Shown: positions 1 to 8,500 of the stretch, piece by piece
Position numbering within the stretch: the stretch's first letter is position 1
How the letters are laid out: every line of letters starts with the position of its first letter
Origin: an uncultured Planctomycetaceae bacterium
GTDB taxonomy: Bacteria > Planctomycetota > Planctomycetia > Planctomycetales > Planctomycetaceae
DNA length: 54,817 nucleotides
Reading direction: 5' to 3'
NCBI GenBank assembly: GCA_937916515.1
Contig: CALFSX010000140.1
Coordinates: forward strand, 1-54,817
Notes under the pieces: model-generated
What the model saw: only the letters and a program-made list of their open reading frames with translations
Database searches by the model: none
Told to the model about the DNA's origin: nothing
Program-made: the position numbers and the translations under genes

Positions 1-34
1 AAATTACAAACCGAAACCGTCATTCACATTTCAA

Positions 35-175
35 CTACTGATGGGACATCTTCAAATCTGTCCCAGACAGGTTCAAAGACGTGACTGCGACGCTGGATGC
101 GGTTGCCGCAGCACCCGTACCTTCCTCGGGTGTTGGACCGGGCCCTTGCGCCAATAGATGTCCGCCCAAACTCAT
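35..175 (-). CDS. possible small secreted protein (46 aa)
   Basis: A short minus-strand frame reads MSLGGHLLAQGPGPTPEEGT and ends with TSLNLSGTDLKMSHQ. Read upstream of this ATG, the same frame gives a hydrophobic stretch (IVRSILFLAFMSLGGHLLAQ) that looks like a signal peptide with an LLAQ-type cleavage site, and it reaches a TGA just before the codons. The overlapping ATG-started frame at 24-221 gives a composition unlike a real protein. So either translation starts at a non-ATG codon or the 5' end carries a one-base frameshift. I do not recognise a family. The low-complexity Pro/Gly/Glu/Ala/Thr middle is typical of small exported planctomycete proteins. The (TACTGG)9 tract lies 66 bp upstream of the ATG. 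Weakly supported. Confidence 0.35.
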   Translation of the reverse strand: MSLGGHLLAQGPGPTPEEGTGAAATASSVAVTSLNLSGTDLKMSHQ

Positions 176-240
176 GAACGCTAAGAACAAGATTGATCTG
201 ACAATGAAACCACTCTTTCATTAAAACAGGTGCACGAAAC

Positions 241-294
241 TACTGGTACTGGTACTGGTACTGGTACTGGTACTGGTACTGGTACTGGTACTGG
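241..294. repeat. (TACTGG)9 hexanucleotide microsatellite
   Basis: Nine perfect tandem copies of TACTGG, with no mismatch, lie in the gene-free stretch between the small ORF at 35-175 and the end of the PVC cytochrome gene at 486. On the minus strand it sits directly upstream of the small ORF, where a change in copy number could alter promoter spacing. The rest of 295-485 shows no gene or clear signal. Confidence 0.97.
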
Positions 295-485
295 TAGGCA
301 CGCTAGCAATTACGCCAACTACTGTCAAATATTTAGGGTGAGAATGCTGCCCAGATGACTTTGACTTGACTAGATAAGTGCTTGAGGTCTTCGTTCTTTA
401 GTTGACTTTCCTGCAAACCAAGGGACCGGTTGCCATTTCCCAACAGTATAAGCAAACACCGCCTCCTGAAGCTTTTTGTGATTGA

Positions 486-3400
486 CTACTCCAACTCAAT
501 CGGAAGCTCGACCTGTTCGTCGGTTGCCAGATATACCAACAGGTCGCGAAAGTCTTTGTCTGACAGATTGCGCAACATGCCTTCCGGCATCATGGATACT
601 TTCGACGTGACAATTTCGTCGACGTCTTTCATGTCCAGCCGCACTTCTGCATCCTGAGTTCGAATTTCCAACCAGCGATCGTCCTGTTTCACAATGAAAC
701 CGCTCAGCAATCTGCCGTCAGCGGTCACCACGGTGGTTAGCTTGTAGGCTTCATCGATTTCAGCACTCGGATCGATCAAATTTCTCAGCACGTAGTCCGT
801 TTTCCTGCGACCGGAACCCGTCAGGTCAGGAGCAATCGTGCCACCTTCGCCGTAAAGCCGGTGACACTTCGAACATGTTCGTTCAAACAACAATCGCCCG
901 GACGCAGCACTGCCTTCGGCCAGATATTCGGACGACATGACGCTCTTCAAACGAGCGATCTCTTCAGCCTTGGCTAGTCCCGTCGCATCGTCGGCCCAAA
1001 TCTGCGATATCTTCTGCTGCAGATCCGGGTTGCCGAATGCTCGCAACTGTTGGAGAGCAAATGCCGATACATCCGTGCGTTCAATGTCACCTTGTTCAAT
1101 CGCTGCCACTAATTGTTCCGCAAACGTAAGCCGAGTCACCAACACGCCAACCGCCGCCTGACGTTCGCGTTGATCCAAATTCGGATAAGCGGCCAGCAGG
1201 ATGCCAACGGTTGAAGGCTCGTTACGAACCGCCAGTGCTTTGAGTGCTTCCGTCCGCAGCGAATCGCCTTGCTGAATCAACTGGTGCAAATCGCTGACTG
1301 ACACTCCATCGGTTAGCTGCAACAACGATTGCAGAGCCGACTTTCGATCACCTTCCGATGCCTGAGTTTCGTGCAGATTCTTTCGAAGCTCGGCAATCGC
1401 CTGCGAGTCACCAAAGATCATGGCCAGCTGCACGGCCACTGATCGCAATTCCGAATTCGACGAACGTTGAACTCGCTGATACAGCTTAGCCCACTGCGGC
1501 GAAACGGTTCGACTGCCCTTGCCCGCCAAACCTTCCAACATGCCTTTCAGATAATCCAGCACGACAGCATCATCGACGGCGACCAATGCTGCGCTAACAA
1601 TCTGATCCGAAAACGGCTGGTTAGTATCCACCAATCGTCGAGCAATGAATTGTCGCACTAATGGAATTTCTGATGCCTGTGCCAGGTTAATCGCCGTGGT
1701 CGGAGCTTGCAACAACGCTGGCTCAAGCCCGTACCAGATCATCAGTGGAATATACGGATCGGTCGCGTCTACCGCGTGAGCAACAAGTCCTTCCGCAAGA
1801 ACCAGTCGATCTGAATGACTCATCCGCTGCAGACAGCACGCAATCTCCAAACGAACCTTCGCCGACGTCTCCGCACCAGCCATCGCCTTCAACAACTCCG
1901 CCGTGCCGCTATCGGCAAATAACGCTTGCCGAGCACCAGAACCCATATCACAAGGCGCTTCATCAAATATCAAACGTATGGCCCAGCGACGAATGTGCTC
2001 GCTGTCGTGAGCCAGCAAAGATTCCAGTTGCGGGCGAGCCAAACCGCCGGTAACAGACAACGTCCACATGGCTTGCAACTTGCTGGTCACCTGATCATTA
2101 TCGTTCAGGACGTTCCAAAGCTGATGCTGAGCGTCCGCCAGATCGGCACCCGCGACGCTGCGTTCGTGAAGAATTCGGCGAGCGTGCCGAACGAACCAAT
2201 CGTTTTTGTGAAGGTGCAAATCCACCAGCTGGGTGTTGGTCATGGTCTGTAGATTAAATGGCTGGCCCGTCGGCTGACCGTACACAACCTTGTACAAACG
2301 ACCGCTGCTGCGATGGCTGCCGTCGCCATCATGACATTCGCCGAAGTCGTGCCAGTCACTCACATAGACGCCTCCATCGGGACCGTACTTGATCGACATG
2401 CCTCGAAACCACGGATCGTTGCCGAACAGCAAGTCATCGGTGTGAATGCCAACATACGTGGAACGCTTCACTTCCAGCTTGTCGCAGTTGACTCGGTTAC
2501 CGTGAAGGTTGTTTGTGAAAAAGGCACCGCGATGTTCGTCGGGCCAGTTGTCACCAAGGTAAATCATGCCGCCGCAGTGAGCATGACCGCCTCCGGCCAC
2601 AGAATGCTGATGATATTTGTCATCATCGTGATCGAGCTCTTCCGCGGCTTGTGGCTGGCCTTTGGAATCCTTGCGGCTGCTGGGATTTCGCGATTCCGCC
2701 CACGCTCCGCCGCCCCAATGCAAGTGGTTGGCGATGGTTTGAATGCGAGCATACGCGAACGGATTGTCTCGTTCAGACGCTCGTCGTTCGCAATACATTC
2801 CGGGCACGATATGCCACAAATGAGCCAGCACGGTGTTGGCAGTAATCAGGTCGCCGAATTCGTTGAAGTCCGCTCCCCAGGGATTCACCATCCCTTCGGC
2901 GATCTTTTCGAACACCTGGCGGACGGGATGATAGCGCCACATTCCGCGAGTAATCTGAGTTCTGTGATCAACGTTGGCACCGGGTTGTCCCACGAGTGAT
3001 TTGGATGACAGTCCGATAGCTCCGTACAACCATCCGTCAGGGCCCCAGTGCAGATTGTTGACAACGTTGTTGGTTGAGATCTGAAACCCATCCAGCATTG
3101 CCTGAGGTTCGGCATCCGGAACGTCATCGTGATTGCGATCCGGAATGAAAGTCAGTTCGGGAGTATTCGCCAGCCAGATTCCACCATGCCCGATTGCGAT
3201 TCCGGTCAGGTATCGCCCTTTGTCCCAGAAGACGGTGCGTTTGTCGAATTCGCCATCGTGGTTGGTATCTTCCAGAATGATGACTCGATCGCTGTTGCCA
3301 TCTTCCTTCCATTTGGGGTGCGAATAATTTTCGACCACCCAAACACGCCCCCGATCATCAAAGTCAAAAGCAATCGGCCGCCGCAAATCCGGCTCACCTG

Positions 3401-3575
3401 CAAACAGCGAGACATGAAACCCATCCGGCACCGAAATTCGAGCCAACGATTCTGCCGGCGTCAAAGACACATCCGCCGGATTCTGAGTATCCACCACCCC
3501 GCGCGGCAGCTCGTCACCAAAACACGCGGCAGCAAACAGGATTAGACTGAGTCTTAGAGATCCAGAAACATTCAT
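486..3575 (-). CDS. PVC-type membrane-bound dehydrogenase / HEAT / cytochrome c protein (1029 aa)
   Basis: This is a large exported protein of the planctomycete PVC type. It has a signal peptide (about residues 1-20). An N-terminal six-bladed propeller (about 45-430) contains repeated VWVVENY- and WGPDGWLYG-like blades, as in the Piru_Ver_Nterm (TIGR02604) sugar-dehydrogenase-like domain. Helical HEAT-like repeats follow (about 450-880). A C-terminal c-type cytochrome domain carries the heme motif CSKCH at residues 901-905, with a distal Met candidate in VSMMPEGM. By family knowledge such proteins are thought to oxidise sugar-like substrates at the cell surface and pass electrons to heme, but substrates are not established. 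It is the last gene of a minus-strand series with a sulfatase and a DUF3472 protein, suggesting a shared role in complex carbohydrate use (inference). The 147-bp gap upstream holds an inverted repeat. Confidence 0.93.
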   Translation of the reverse strand: MNVSGSLRLSLILFAAACFGDELPRGVVDTQNPADVSLTPAESLARISVPDGFHVSLFAGEPDLRRPIAFDFDDRGRVWVVENYSHPKWKEDGNSDRVIILEDTNHDGEFDKRTVFWDKGRYLTGIAIGHGGIWLANTPELTFIPDRNHDDVPDAEPQAMLDGFQISTNNVVNNLHWGPDGWLYGAIGLSSKSLVGQPGANVDHRTQITRGMWRYHPVRQVFEKIAEGMVNPWGADFNEFGDLITANTVLAHLWHIVPGMYCERRASERDNPFAYARIQTIANHLHWGGGAWAESRNPSSRKDSKGQPQAAEELDHDDDKYHQHSVAGGGHAHCGGMIYLGDNWPDEHRGAFFTNNLHGNRVNCDKLEVKRSTYVGIHTDDLLFGNDPWFRGMSIKYGPDGGVYVSDWHDFGECHDGDGSHRSSGRLYKVVYGQPTGQPFNLQTMTNTQLVDLHLHKNDWFVRHARRILHERSVAGADLADAQHQLWNVLNDNDQVTSKLQAMWTLSVTGGLARPQLESLLAHDSEHIRRWAIRLIFDEAPCDMGSGARQALFADSGTAELLKAMAGAETSAKVRLEIACCLQRMSHSDRLVLAEGLVAHAVDATDPYIPLMIWYGLEPALLQAPTTAINLAQASEIPLVRQFIARRLVDTNQPFSDQIVSAALVAVDDAVVLDYLKGMLEGLAGKGSRTVSPQWAKLYQRVQRSSNSELRSVAVQLAMIFGDSQAIAELRKNLHETQASEGDRKSALQSLLQLTDGVSVSDLHQLIQQGDSLRTEALKALAVRNEPSTVGILLAAYPNLDQRERQAAVGVLVTRLTFAEQLVAAIEQGDIERTDVSAFALQQLRAFGNPDLQQKISQIWADDATGLAKAEEIARLKSVMSSEYLAEGSAASGRLLFERTCSKCHRLYGEGGTIAPDLTGSGRRKTDYVLRNLIDPSAEIDEAYKLTTVVTADGRLLSGFIVKQDDRWLEIRTQDAEVRLDMKDVDEIVTSKVSMMPEGMLRNLSDKDFRDLLVYLATDEQVELPIELE

Positions 3576-3623
3576 TGCTGCAACTTTGTATGAGATTTCA
3601 CGGCTGATCGTTGAAGACAGAAA

Positions 3624-3726
3624 GTAGGGTGGGCACTGCCCACCAATTGCTATCTAAGCCCGTAAGCAGAAAACCGGCGGTTCAACAATTGTCCCATTCG
3701 TTCCTGCTGGGCGATGCCCACCCTAC
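3624..3726. repeat. inverted repeat element GTAGGGTGGGCA ... TGCCCACCCTAC
   Basis: The 12-bp arm GTAGGGTGGGCA (3624-3635) is matched exactly by TGCCCACCCTAC (3715-3726) with about 80 bp between them. The right arm overlaps the TAG stop codon of the sulfatase gene (3723-3725). The left arm continues into CTGCCCACC, giving a second, shorter self-complementarity. This looks like a dispersed non-coding element at a gene end. A terminator role is possible, but no U-tract follows. Confidence 0.75.
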
Positions 3727-5255
3727 TGATTATTCGCATGCACATCGACGTCTACGTCCTCGCCCATTTCGCGGTGGAATTCGCCTTTGGAACCGCGCAG
3801 GATGACCCGGTTGTTGGTCCAATTATCTCGGTACCATGTGCAGGGTTTGAACTTGTCGTGAACGGCCAGCATCTTTTCGGCCATCCACTGGCGAAGTCGG
3901 TTCAGGTCGCTGGCAAAGGCGGGATCGTTGACAAGATTTACCGATTGCTGAGGATCGTTTCTGTTGTCGAACAGCAGTTCTTCGCCATCGATCAGGTACC
4001 GAGCATAAGTAAACTGCTGGTCGCGGATCGCTCGCCATTCGAAGCCGTCTTTCCATTGAAAGGTGTGGCCCATTCCCTGAAGAAACGCAAAGTCCGGCTC
4101 GCAACTGCAATCGACTCGTGTGGAATCCGACACGTCTATGCCGTCGATGTTTTCCGGATAGCCGACTCCCACCATCCCGCAGATTGTGGGCATGATGTCG
4201 ACGGACGAAATGCACGCGGTCGATTTTCGTCCCGCCGGAATTTTTCCGGGCCAACGCATCAGCATGGGAACTCTGGCAGACTTGTCGAAGAACGTCATCT
4301 TGAACACGCGAGCATTCGCGCCAAACTGTTCTCCATGATCAGATGTGAAAATCACGATGGTGTTATCAGCAAGCCCCTGATCTTCCAGCGATTGCAACAA
4401 ACGGCCGATCTGTTCGTCCAACGCTGCCGTCATCGCATAGTAGACTCGCATGTACTCCGGCAGGTTGGCCTTCCACTTATTCAACCACTGTTGGGGATCT
4501 GTGTTGCGATCCATGTGTTTGTCGGGAACATCGCTCCATGTAGACGGAAGTTCAAACTTCACATCCTGAAAACGATCGTACCACCACGCGGGAACATTTT
4601 CTTTGGTCCAGGGGTCATGAGGCGGACTGTACGACACGACCATAGCAAACGGGTGCCCTGCTTCTGCATGATGCTTGATTTGATTGATCGCCAGATCCGT
4701 AAAATGTTGTGGCCCCCAACCTTCAATTTCAACGCGTTCTGGTGAGTCTTGAAAGTAGAACGCGTTGAAGTTGCCGTGATTAAAATTGTACGCTGCCCAA
4801 AAGCCATCAAACCCCAGACGATATGGTCCCGGCGGACAATACGCACTTGCCGTCGATTTGTGTTGCCCCGCCTGGTTCGCCCATAAATGCCACTTGCCGA
4901 TGTAGTCGCACGTGTAGCCTTTTGCGGTCAGCAGATGACCCAATGAATCGTGGTTGGGATTCAGCCGCAATTCGTTGACCACCATTCCGTGAGTACTGGC
5001 GTATTTGCCCGTCCACAGAGTTGCTCGAGTGGCCGCGCACACTGGTGTGCTGACGACATAGTTTTCGAAACTCATGCCATCAGCTGCGAGCTGATCTATA
5101 TTGGGCGTGATCGCTTTCTCGTCGCCCGCGTAGCTACATGATTCATAACGCAGCTGATCGGCGATGATCATGATCACGTTCGGTCGCTGAACCTGTGCAG
5201 CCGCCGGAACGATCAGAACCAGCCAGCAAGTTATGGTCCACGATTTGAGCATCAC
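3723..5255 (-). CDS. sulfatase, formylglycine-dependent type I (510 aa)
   Basis: This is a member of the alkaline-phosphatase-superfamily arylsulfatases, which hydrolyse sulfate esters. A signal peptide (LVLIVPAAAQ) is followed by the metal-binding start RPNVIMIIADQ. The sulfatase signature PVCAATRATLWTGKY places the formylglycine-precursor Cys at residue 73 (C-A-A-T-R, the CxAxR variant). Further conserved blocks are GKWHLW, SDHGEQFG and the late metal-site region. The length matches the family. The start is supported by the signal peptide. It lies 73 bp downstream of the DUF3472 gene on the same strand and likely belongs to the same transcriptional series. Periplasmic or secreted action on sulfated polysaccharide fragments is an inference from family and context. 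Activity would need a formylglycine-generating or anaerobic sulfatase-maturating enzyme, neither of which is in this window. Confidence 0.95.
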   Translation of the reverse strand: MMLKSWTITCWLVLIVPAAAQVQRPNVIMIIADQLRYESCSYAGDEKAITPNIDQLAADGMSFENYVVSTPVCAATRATLWTGKYASTHGMVVNELRLNPNHDSLGHLLTAKGYTCDYIGKWHLWANQAGQHKSTASAYCPPGPYRLGFDGFWAAYNFNHGNFNAFYFQDSPERVEIEGWGPQHFTDLAINQIKHHAEAGHPFAMVVSYSPPHDPWTKENVPAWWYDRFQDVKFELPSTWSDVPDKHMDRNTDPQQWLNKWKANLPEYMRVYYAMTAALDEQIGRLLQSLEDQGLADNTIVIFTSDHGEQFGANARVFKMTFFDKSARVPMLMRWPGKIPAGRKSTACISSVDIMPTICGMVGVGYPENIDGIDVSDSTRVDCSCEPDFAFLQGMGHTFQWKDGFEWRAIRDQQFTYARYLIDGEELLFDNRNDPQQSVNLVNDPAFASDLNRLRQWMAEKMLAVHDKFKPCTWYRDNWTNNRVILRGSKGEFHREMGEDVDVDVHANNQ

Positions 5256-5328
5256 GAGTCGTTTCGAAGGAATTCAACATCCGAGTATCGGCCGGATCCA
5301 GTCGACGATCAAGCAGGCTTTTTCCACA

Positions 5329-6588
5329 TCATTTCGCCGCTGGCAGCGGGGGCAGTTTCATGTCGGCCGGTGATTGACCTGACGGTTCTCGAGTAAACGG
5401 CGTGCCATACTTTGTGAAGCCTTCAATGAAGCCGCCGTGAGAAAGGAAGAACTGACCGCCTTCCAGCCCCATGAATCGATCCAGACGATCTTCTTTACCA
5501 GTGACGTCGTGACTGAACTTTGCGGTTGTGATTTCTTTCCACTCGCCGCCAGCCGTGCGAATCCATTGATTACCGTACAACGCTTTACGAACAACATTGC
5601 CATTGCGACCTATGAAGTTCTCACTGAAGCTGTACAGCCCTCGCATGTATTTGCCTTCTTTTGGAGCCTTCCAGCTGCTGATCAACATCCATTCGTTCAG
5701 ATCAGGACGGAAGTAGTAGCCCGTGTACACCGTCTGAGTATCACTGACTGGTTCTGCTGTCACCAGAAACTTTTGCTTCTGTCCCGTCTTCCAAGGAAAC
5801 TTCAGATGGCTGTGCCCGCCGGTGCCTTCATTGCCGAAATCTCCGGAATAGACGCCTTCGCCCTTGTCGACAAGAGTCACTCGATTTTCCGCATCAACCT
5901 TATCGCGGTCGATGCCTTCGCTACCGCTGTCCCACACGCTGAAAATAATGCGGCGTTCAGTCGGGCTGTTTACCTGCATTCCAAAATAACCTCGGTGCCA
6001 CCCACACGCCATGTAGTACGTCCACAGCGGTTCTTCGACGCCCGTCATTTCGCAATAGAACGCTGAAACCTTTGTGTCAGGTTCAACGGGATACGACAGA
6101 TGCACGGATGCGGCGTTCCGCCGGGGCTTCATGTTGAAATGAGCATCAGCAAGTGCGGGGCCATCCAACACTAACGATTCAATATCTCCGAACGGCTTGC
6201 CGGCGTCGTTCAGTGATTCCAGACGAAACGAAGTGTACCCCGCGTTTGCTATCTGGAATTCGCCAAAGTCGGCTGCAACCGCCGTCGCTCCGCTGCCCTT
6301 CACCGTCGCCTTGTGCGCCTGTTCGCCGATTGTCAGCTGCAACGTCGATTCGCGGCCTTCCGGCAAAGACACCATCACCGATGCTTTCAGCGTGCCGGGA
6401 TGTTTCAGTTCGCCGTACCACAACACGCTGGTGTTTTTGTCCGTCCAACGAACAACGCCCTGCTTTTCCGAAACGCGAGCACCCTCGCCATCGGGCTCAA
6501 GGTAAGCCGTGGCGGCGGGAACGGTAATCTCCGCGGCCGAAGCCAAGGATGAAAGCGTGAGAATCGATAGTGCAAAGAACGTTTTCAT
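5329..6588 (-). CDS. secreted DUF5077/DUF3472 protein (419 aa)
   Basis: The signal peptide MKTFFALSILTLSSLASA precedes an N-terminal beta-sandwich-like region (about 20-140, DUF5077-like: VRWTDKNTSVLWYGEL). A DUF3472 region follows (about 150-410), with its typical block GYFGMQVNSPTERRIIFSVW, a glycine-rich GTGGHSHLKF segment and WMLISSWKAP. Biochemical function of this family is not established. It is common next to sulfatases and glycan-active genes in planctomycetes, which suggests carbohydrate binding or processing outside the cytoplasm. It sits between the TVP38-type membrane gene (82 bp upstream) and the sulfatase (73 bp downstream), all on the minus strand. Confidence 0.85.
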   Translation of the reverse strand: MKTFFALSILTLSSLASAAEITVPAATAYLEPDGEGARVSEKQGVVRWTDKNTSVLWYGELKHPGTLKASVMVSLPEGRESTLQLTIGEQAHKATVKGSGATAVAADFGEFQIANAGYTSFRLESLNDAGKPFGDIESLVLDGPALADAHFNMKPRRNAASVHLSYPVEPDTKVSAFYCEMTGVEEPLWTYYMACGWHRGYFGMQVNSPTERRIIFSVWDSGSEGIDRDKVDAENRVTLVDKGEGVYSGDFGNEGTGGHSHLKFPWKTGQKQKFLVTAEPVSDTQTVYTGYYFRPDLNEWMLISSWKAPKEGKYMRGLYSFSENFIGRNGNVVRKALYGNQWIRTAGGEWKEITTAKFSHDVTGKEDRLDRFMGLEGGQFFLSHGGFIEGFTKYGTPFTREPSGQSPADMKLPPLPAAK

Positions 6589-6670
6589 GAGGTCAAGTCG
6601 TGAGAGAAGTGGTGCGCGGCGGGAATCGTTAAGAAGTGCTGCTGCATGTTAGCAAGGCCATGATGAAGCT

Positions 6671-7357
6671 TCACGCAGACGTCGTCACAATCTTGCGGAC
6701 AACAACGAGAACAGCCACCAGGTACACCAGACAAGCCAGCGCAAGTGGATAAATCAAACCCGGAAACGCCGTGATCAGGTTTTCCGCCAGCCACGCCTGA
6801 GCAAAACAAAGCGGCGCCATGCCGCAACCGGTCGCCAGCATGACTTTCCAAACGGGCATCCGAGTAAACCCGGCGGCATAGGACACGATGTCCGACGACG
6901 TCAGCGGATTCAGCCTCAGCAGGAAGACCAACAGGGATCCTCGAGATTCAATTTCCGATTGTGCGCGTTCCAGCTTGTCCGCCGCAAAGAACCGACTTAG
7001 CCAGCTGTTGCCCAGCGTCCGAGTGACCGAACACGCGATTCCTGCGCCGATGATGTTGCCCACCAACGACAGACTTCCGCCGTACAAGGGTCCAAAAACG
7101 ATGCCACCGGGAGCGTAAAGCATCAGACCTGGAATCGGCGCGATAACAACTTCCACAATCACAAACAGAACGTAGACCACTGGGGCGACCGAGCCGAAGC
7201 TTTCGAAATACTGCTTTAAGCGTTCAATTCGATCAATCGCTGTCGCTTCTCCGCCAAACAGCTCGTACACAATCCCGCGCGATGTCCACGACCACAGCAA
7301 TGATGCCAATAGCACAAGCAGAATCAGCAACGGAAGTAGTTTGCGAACTGAGTTCAT
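6671..7357 (-). CDS. TVP38/TMEM64 (DedA-superfamily) membrane protein (228 aa)
   Basis: This is an integral membrane protein of the VTT/SNARE-associated family. The N-terminal helix (LLPLLILLVLLASLLW) is followed by the re-entrant core APIPGLMLYAPGGIVFGP, a GNIIGAGIACSVTR helix, the conserved LRLNPLTSSDIVSYAAG block and two C-terminal helices. Related DedA/VTT proteins are implicated in phospholipid or undecaprenyl-phosphate flipping, but the substrate here is unknown. The start ATG at 7357 lies only about 100 bp from the divergent metalloprotein start, so the two share a short promoter region. Confidence 0.88.
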   Translation of the reverse strand: MNSVRKLLPLLILLVLLASLLWSWTSRGIVYELFGGEATAIDRIERLKQYFESFGSVAPVVYVLFVIVEVVIAPIPGLMLYAPGGIVFGPLYGGSLSLVGNIIGAGIACSVTRTLGNSWLSRFFAADKLERAQSEIESRGSLLVFLLRLNPLTSSDIVSYAAGFTRMPVWKVMLATGCGMAPLCFAQAWLAENLITAFPGLIYPLALACLVYLVAVLVVVRKIVTTSA

Positions 7358-7458
7358 TCGTGGATAATCTGAAGCTGACAGGGCTTTTGAAAACTGGTCC
7401 TGCGAGCGTCAAAAAAATGTTTTTGAAAGTCATTCGTGAAGCAATGCTGGATCCACAA

Positions 7459-8328
7459 ATGAAAATGGTCTTGGTCAAATTCTGCCTTATTGCAACCACA
7501 CTTACGTCGACGGTTTTCGGTCAAGTGACGGCTCCTCCAGCGGAACTGAAACTTGATCCGTTTTACAGCAAGTACATTTCCGCCAACGGTTATCCGATTG
7601 TGGCGTCTGAAAAGGTGGACGACTACGCTATGAAGGAAGCCGCCTATCTGGTCAACCTGCTGTTGGCCAATCGTCCGGATGTGCGTGACGCCATGATCAA
7701 AAGTGGTTCGCGGATGATCGTGATGTCTTATCAGGAATTCACAACCGAGATACCAGAACATTCTCATTTGCGTCCAAAAGATTTCTGGGATGCAAGAGCT
7801 CGTGGCCTGGGCGGATCACGCACTGATCCCGTGTGTTCGTGTGGCGAAGAGAACCTGTTGTGCTTTGCTGGCGATCCGTATTCGACGGAAAATATTCTGA
7901 TTCACGAATTCGCTCACAACATTCATCTGCGAGGCCTGATCAACGTCGATCCCACGTTCGATGATCGCCTGAAAGCGGCCTACGAGTCCGCCATCGCCGC
8001 TGGTCTTTGGAAAACAAAGTATGCGTCGACAAACAAGAACGAATATTGGGCGGAAGGCGTTCAAAGCTGGTTCGACAACAACCGCCAGCCGGATCATGAT
8101 CACAACCACGTTGATACTCGCAAAGAACTTCGGGAATATGATTCGGGCCTTGCTGAATTGTGCGAAGAAGTCTTCGGCGATACGGAACTTGTGTACTCAA
8201 AGCCGACAACGCGTCTGGTCGATCACATGCAGGGATACGCCCCCTCAAAGGCTCCGCGATTTGTCTGGCCTGATCACCTGCAGGAAACCAAGCGAAAGAT
8301 CCGTGAAGAAGCAGAAAACCGTAAGTAG
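7459..8328 (+). CDS. secreted putative zinc metalloprotease, HExxHxxH (289 aa)
   Basis: The signal peptide MKMVLVKFCLIATTLTSTVFG supports the start at 7459. The open frame runs back to 7282, but that part overlaps the divergent membrane gene and has no signal-peptide character. The key motif is HEFAHNIH at residues 149-156, which gives an HExxH zinc site with a third His spaced as in HExxHxxH. Downstream, NEYWAEGVQSWF (E195/E199) resembles the ExxAE glutamate-ligand motif of anthrax-lethal-factor-like (ATLF) metallopeptidases. A paired-Cys segment, CSCGEENLLC, precedes the zinc site. I infer a secreted zinc peptidase. The substrate is unknown, and a non-catalytic role cannot be excluded. Confidence 0.78.
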   Translation: MKMVLVKFCLIATTLTSTVFGQVTAPPAELKLDPFYSKYISANGYPIVASEKVDDYAMKEAAYLVNLLLANRPDVRDAMIKSGSRMIVMSYQEFTTEIPEHSHLRPKDFWDARARGLGGSRTDPVCSCGEENLLCFAGDPYSTENILIHEFAHNIHLRGLINVDPTFDDRLKAAYESAIAAGLWKTKYASTNKNEYWAEGVQSWFDNNRQPDHDHNHVDTRKELREYDSGLAELCEEVFGDTELVYSKPTTRLVDHMQGYAPSKAPRFVWPDHLQETKRKIREEAENRK

Positions 8329-8500
8329 CCCGCGAATCTCCAGCCACCACTGATCACCAATTCACCACGATTGCGCCAACAGGCACGATGCGTTATGGTA
8401 TAGCTGCCAGCACTTCCCGCCCTGAACCCGTTTCTCTTTACGTTTGCTCCATCGATACTCACCTTACACTTCATCCACGTCCCACCAGATCGACACGCAT

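Noticed and set aside
241-294. CRISPR-like repetition
   Set aside because: The period is 6 bp with no spacers; it is a microsatellite.
2313-2999. Plus-strand open frame of 228 codons opposite the PVC cytochrome gene
   Set aside because: Shadow of a well-supported gene; composition is not protein-like.
3714-4745. Long plus-strand open frame (343 codons) opposite the sulfatase
   Set aside because: Antisense shadow of a clear sulfatase gene. No signal peptide or domain is visible.
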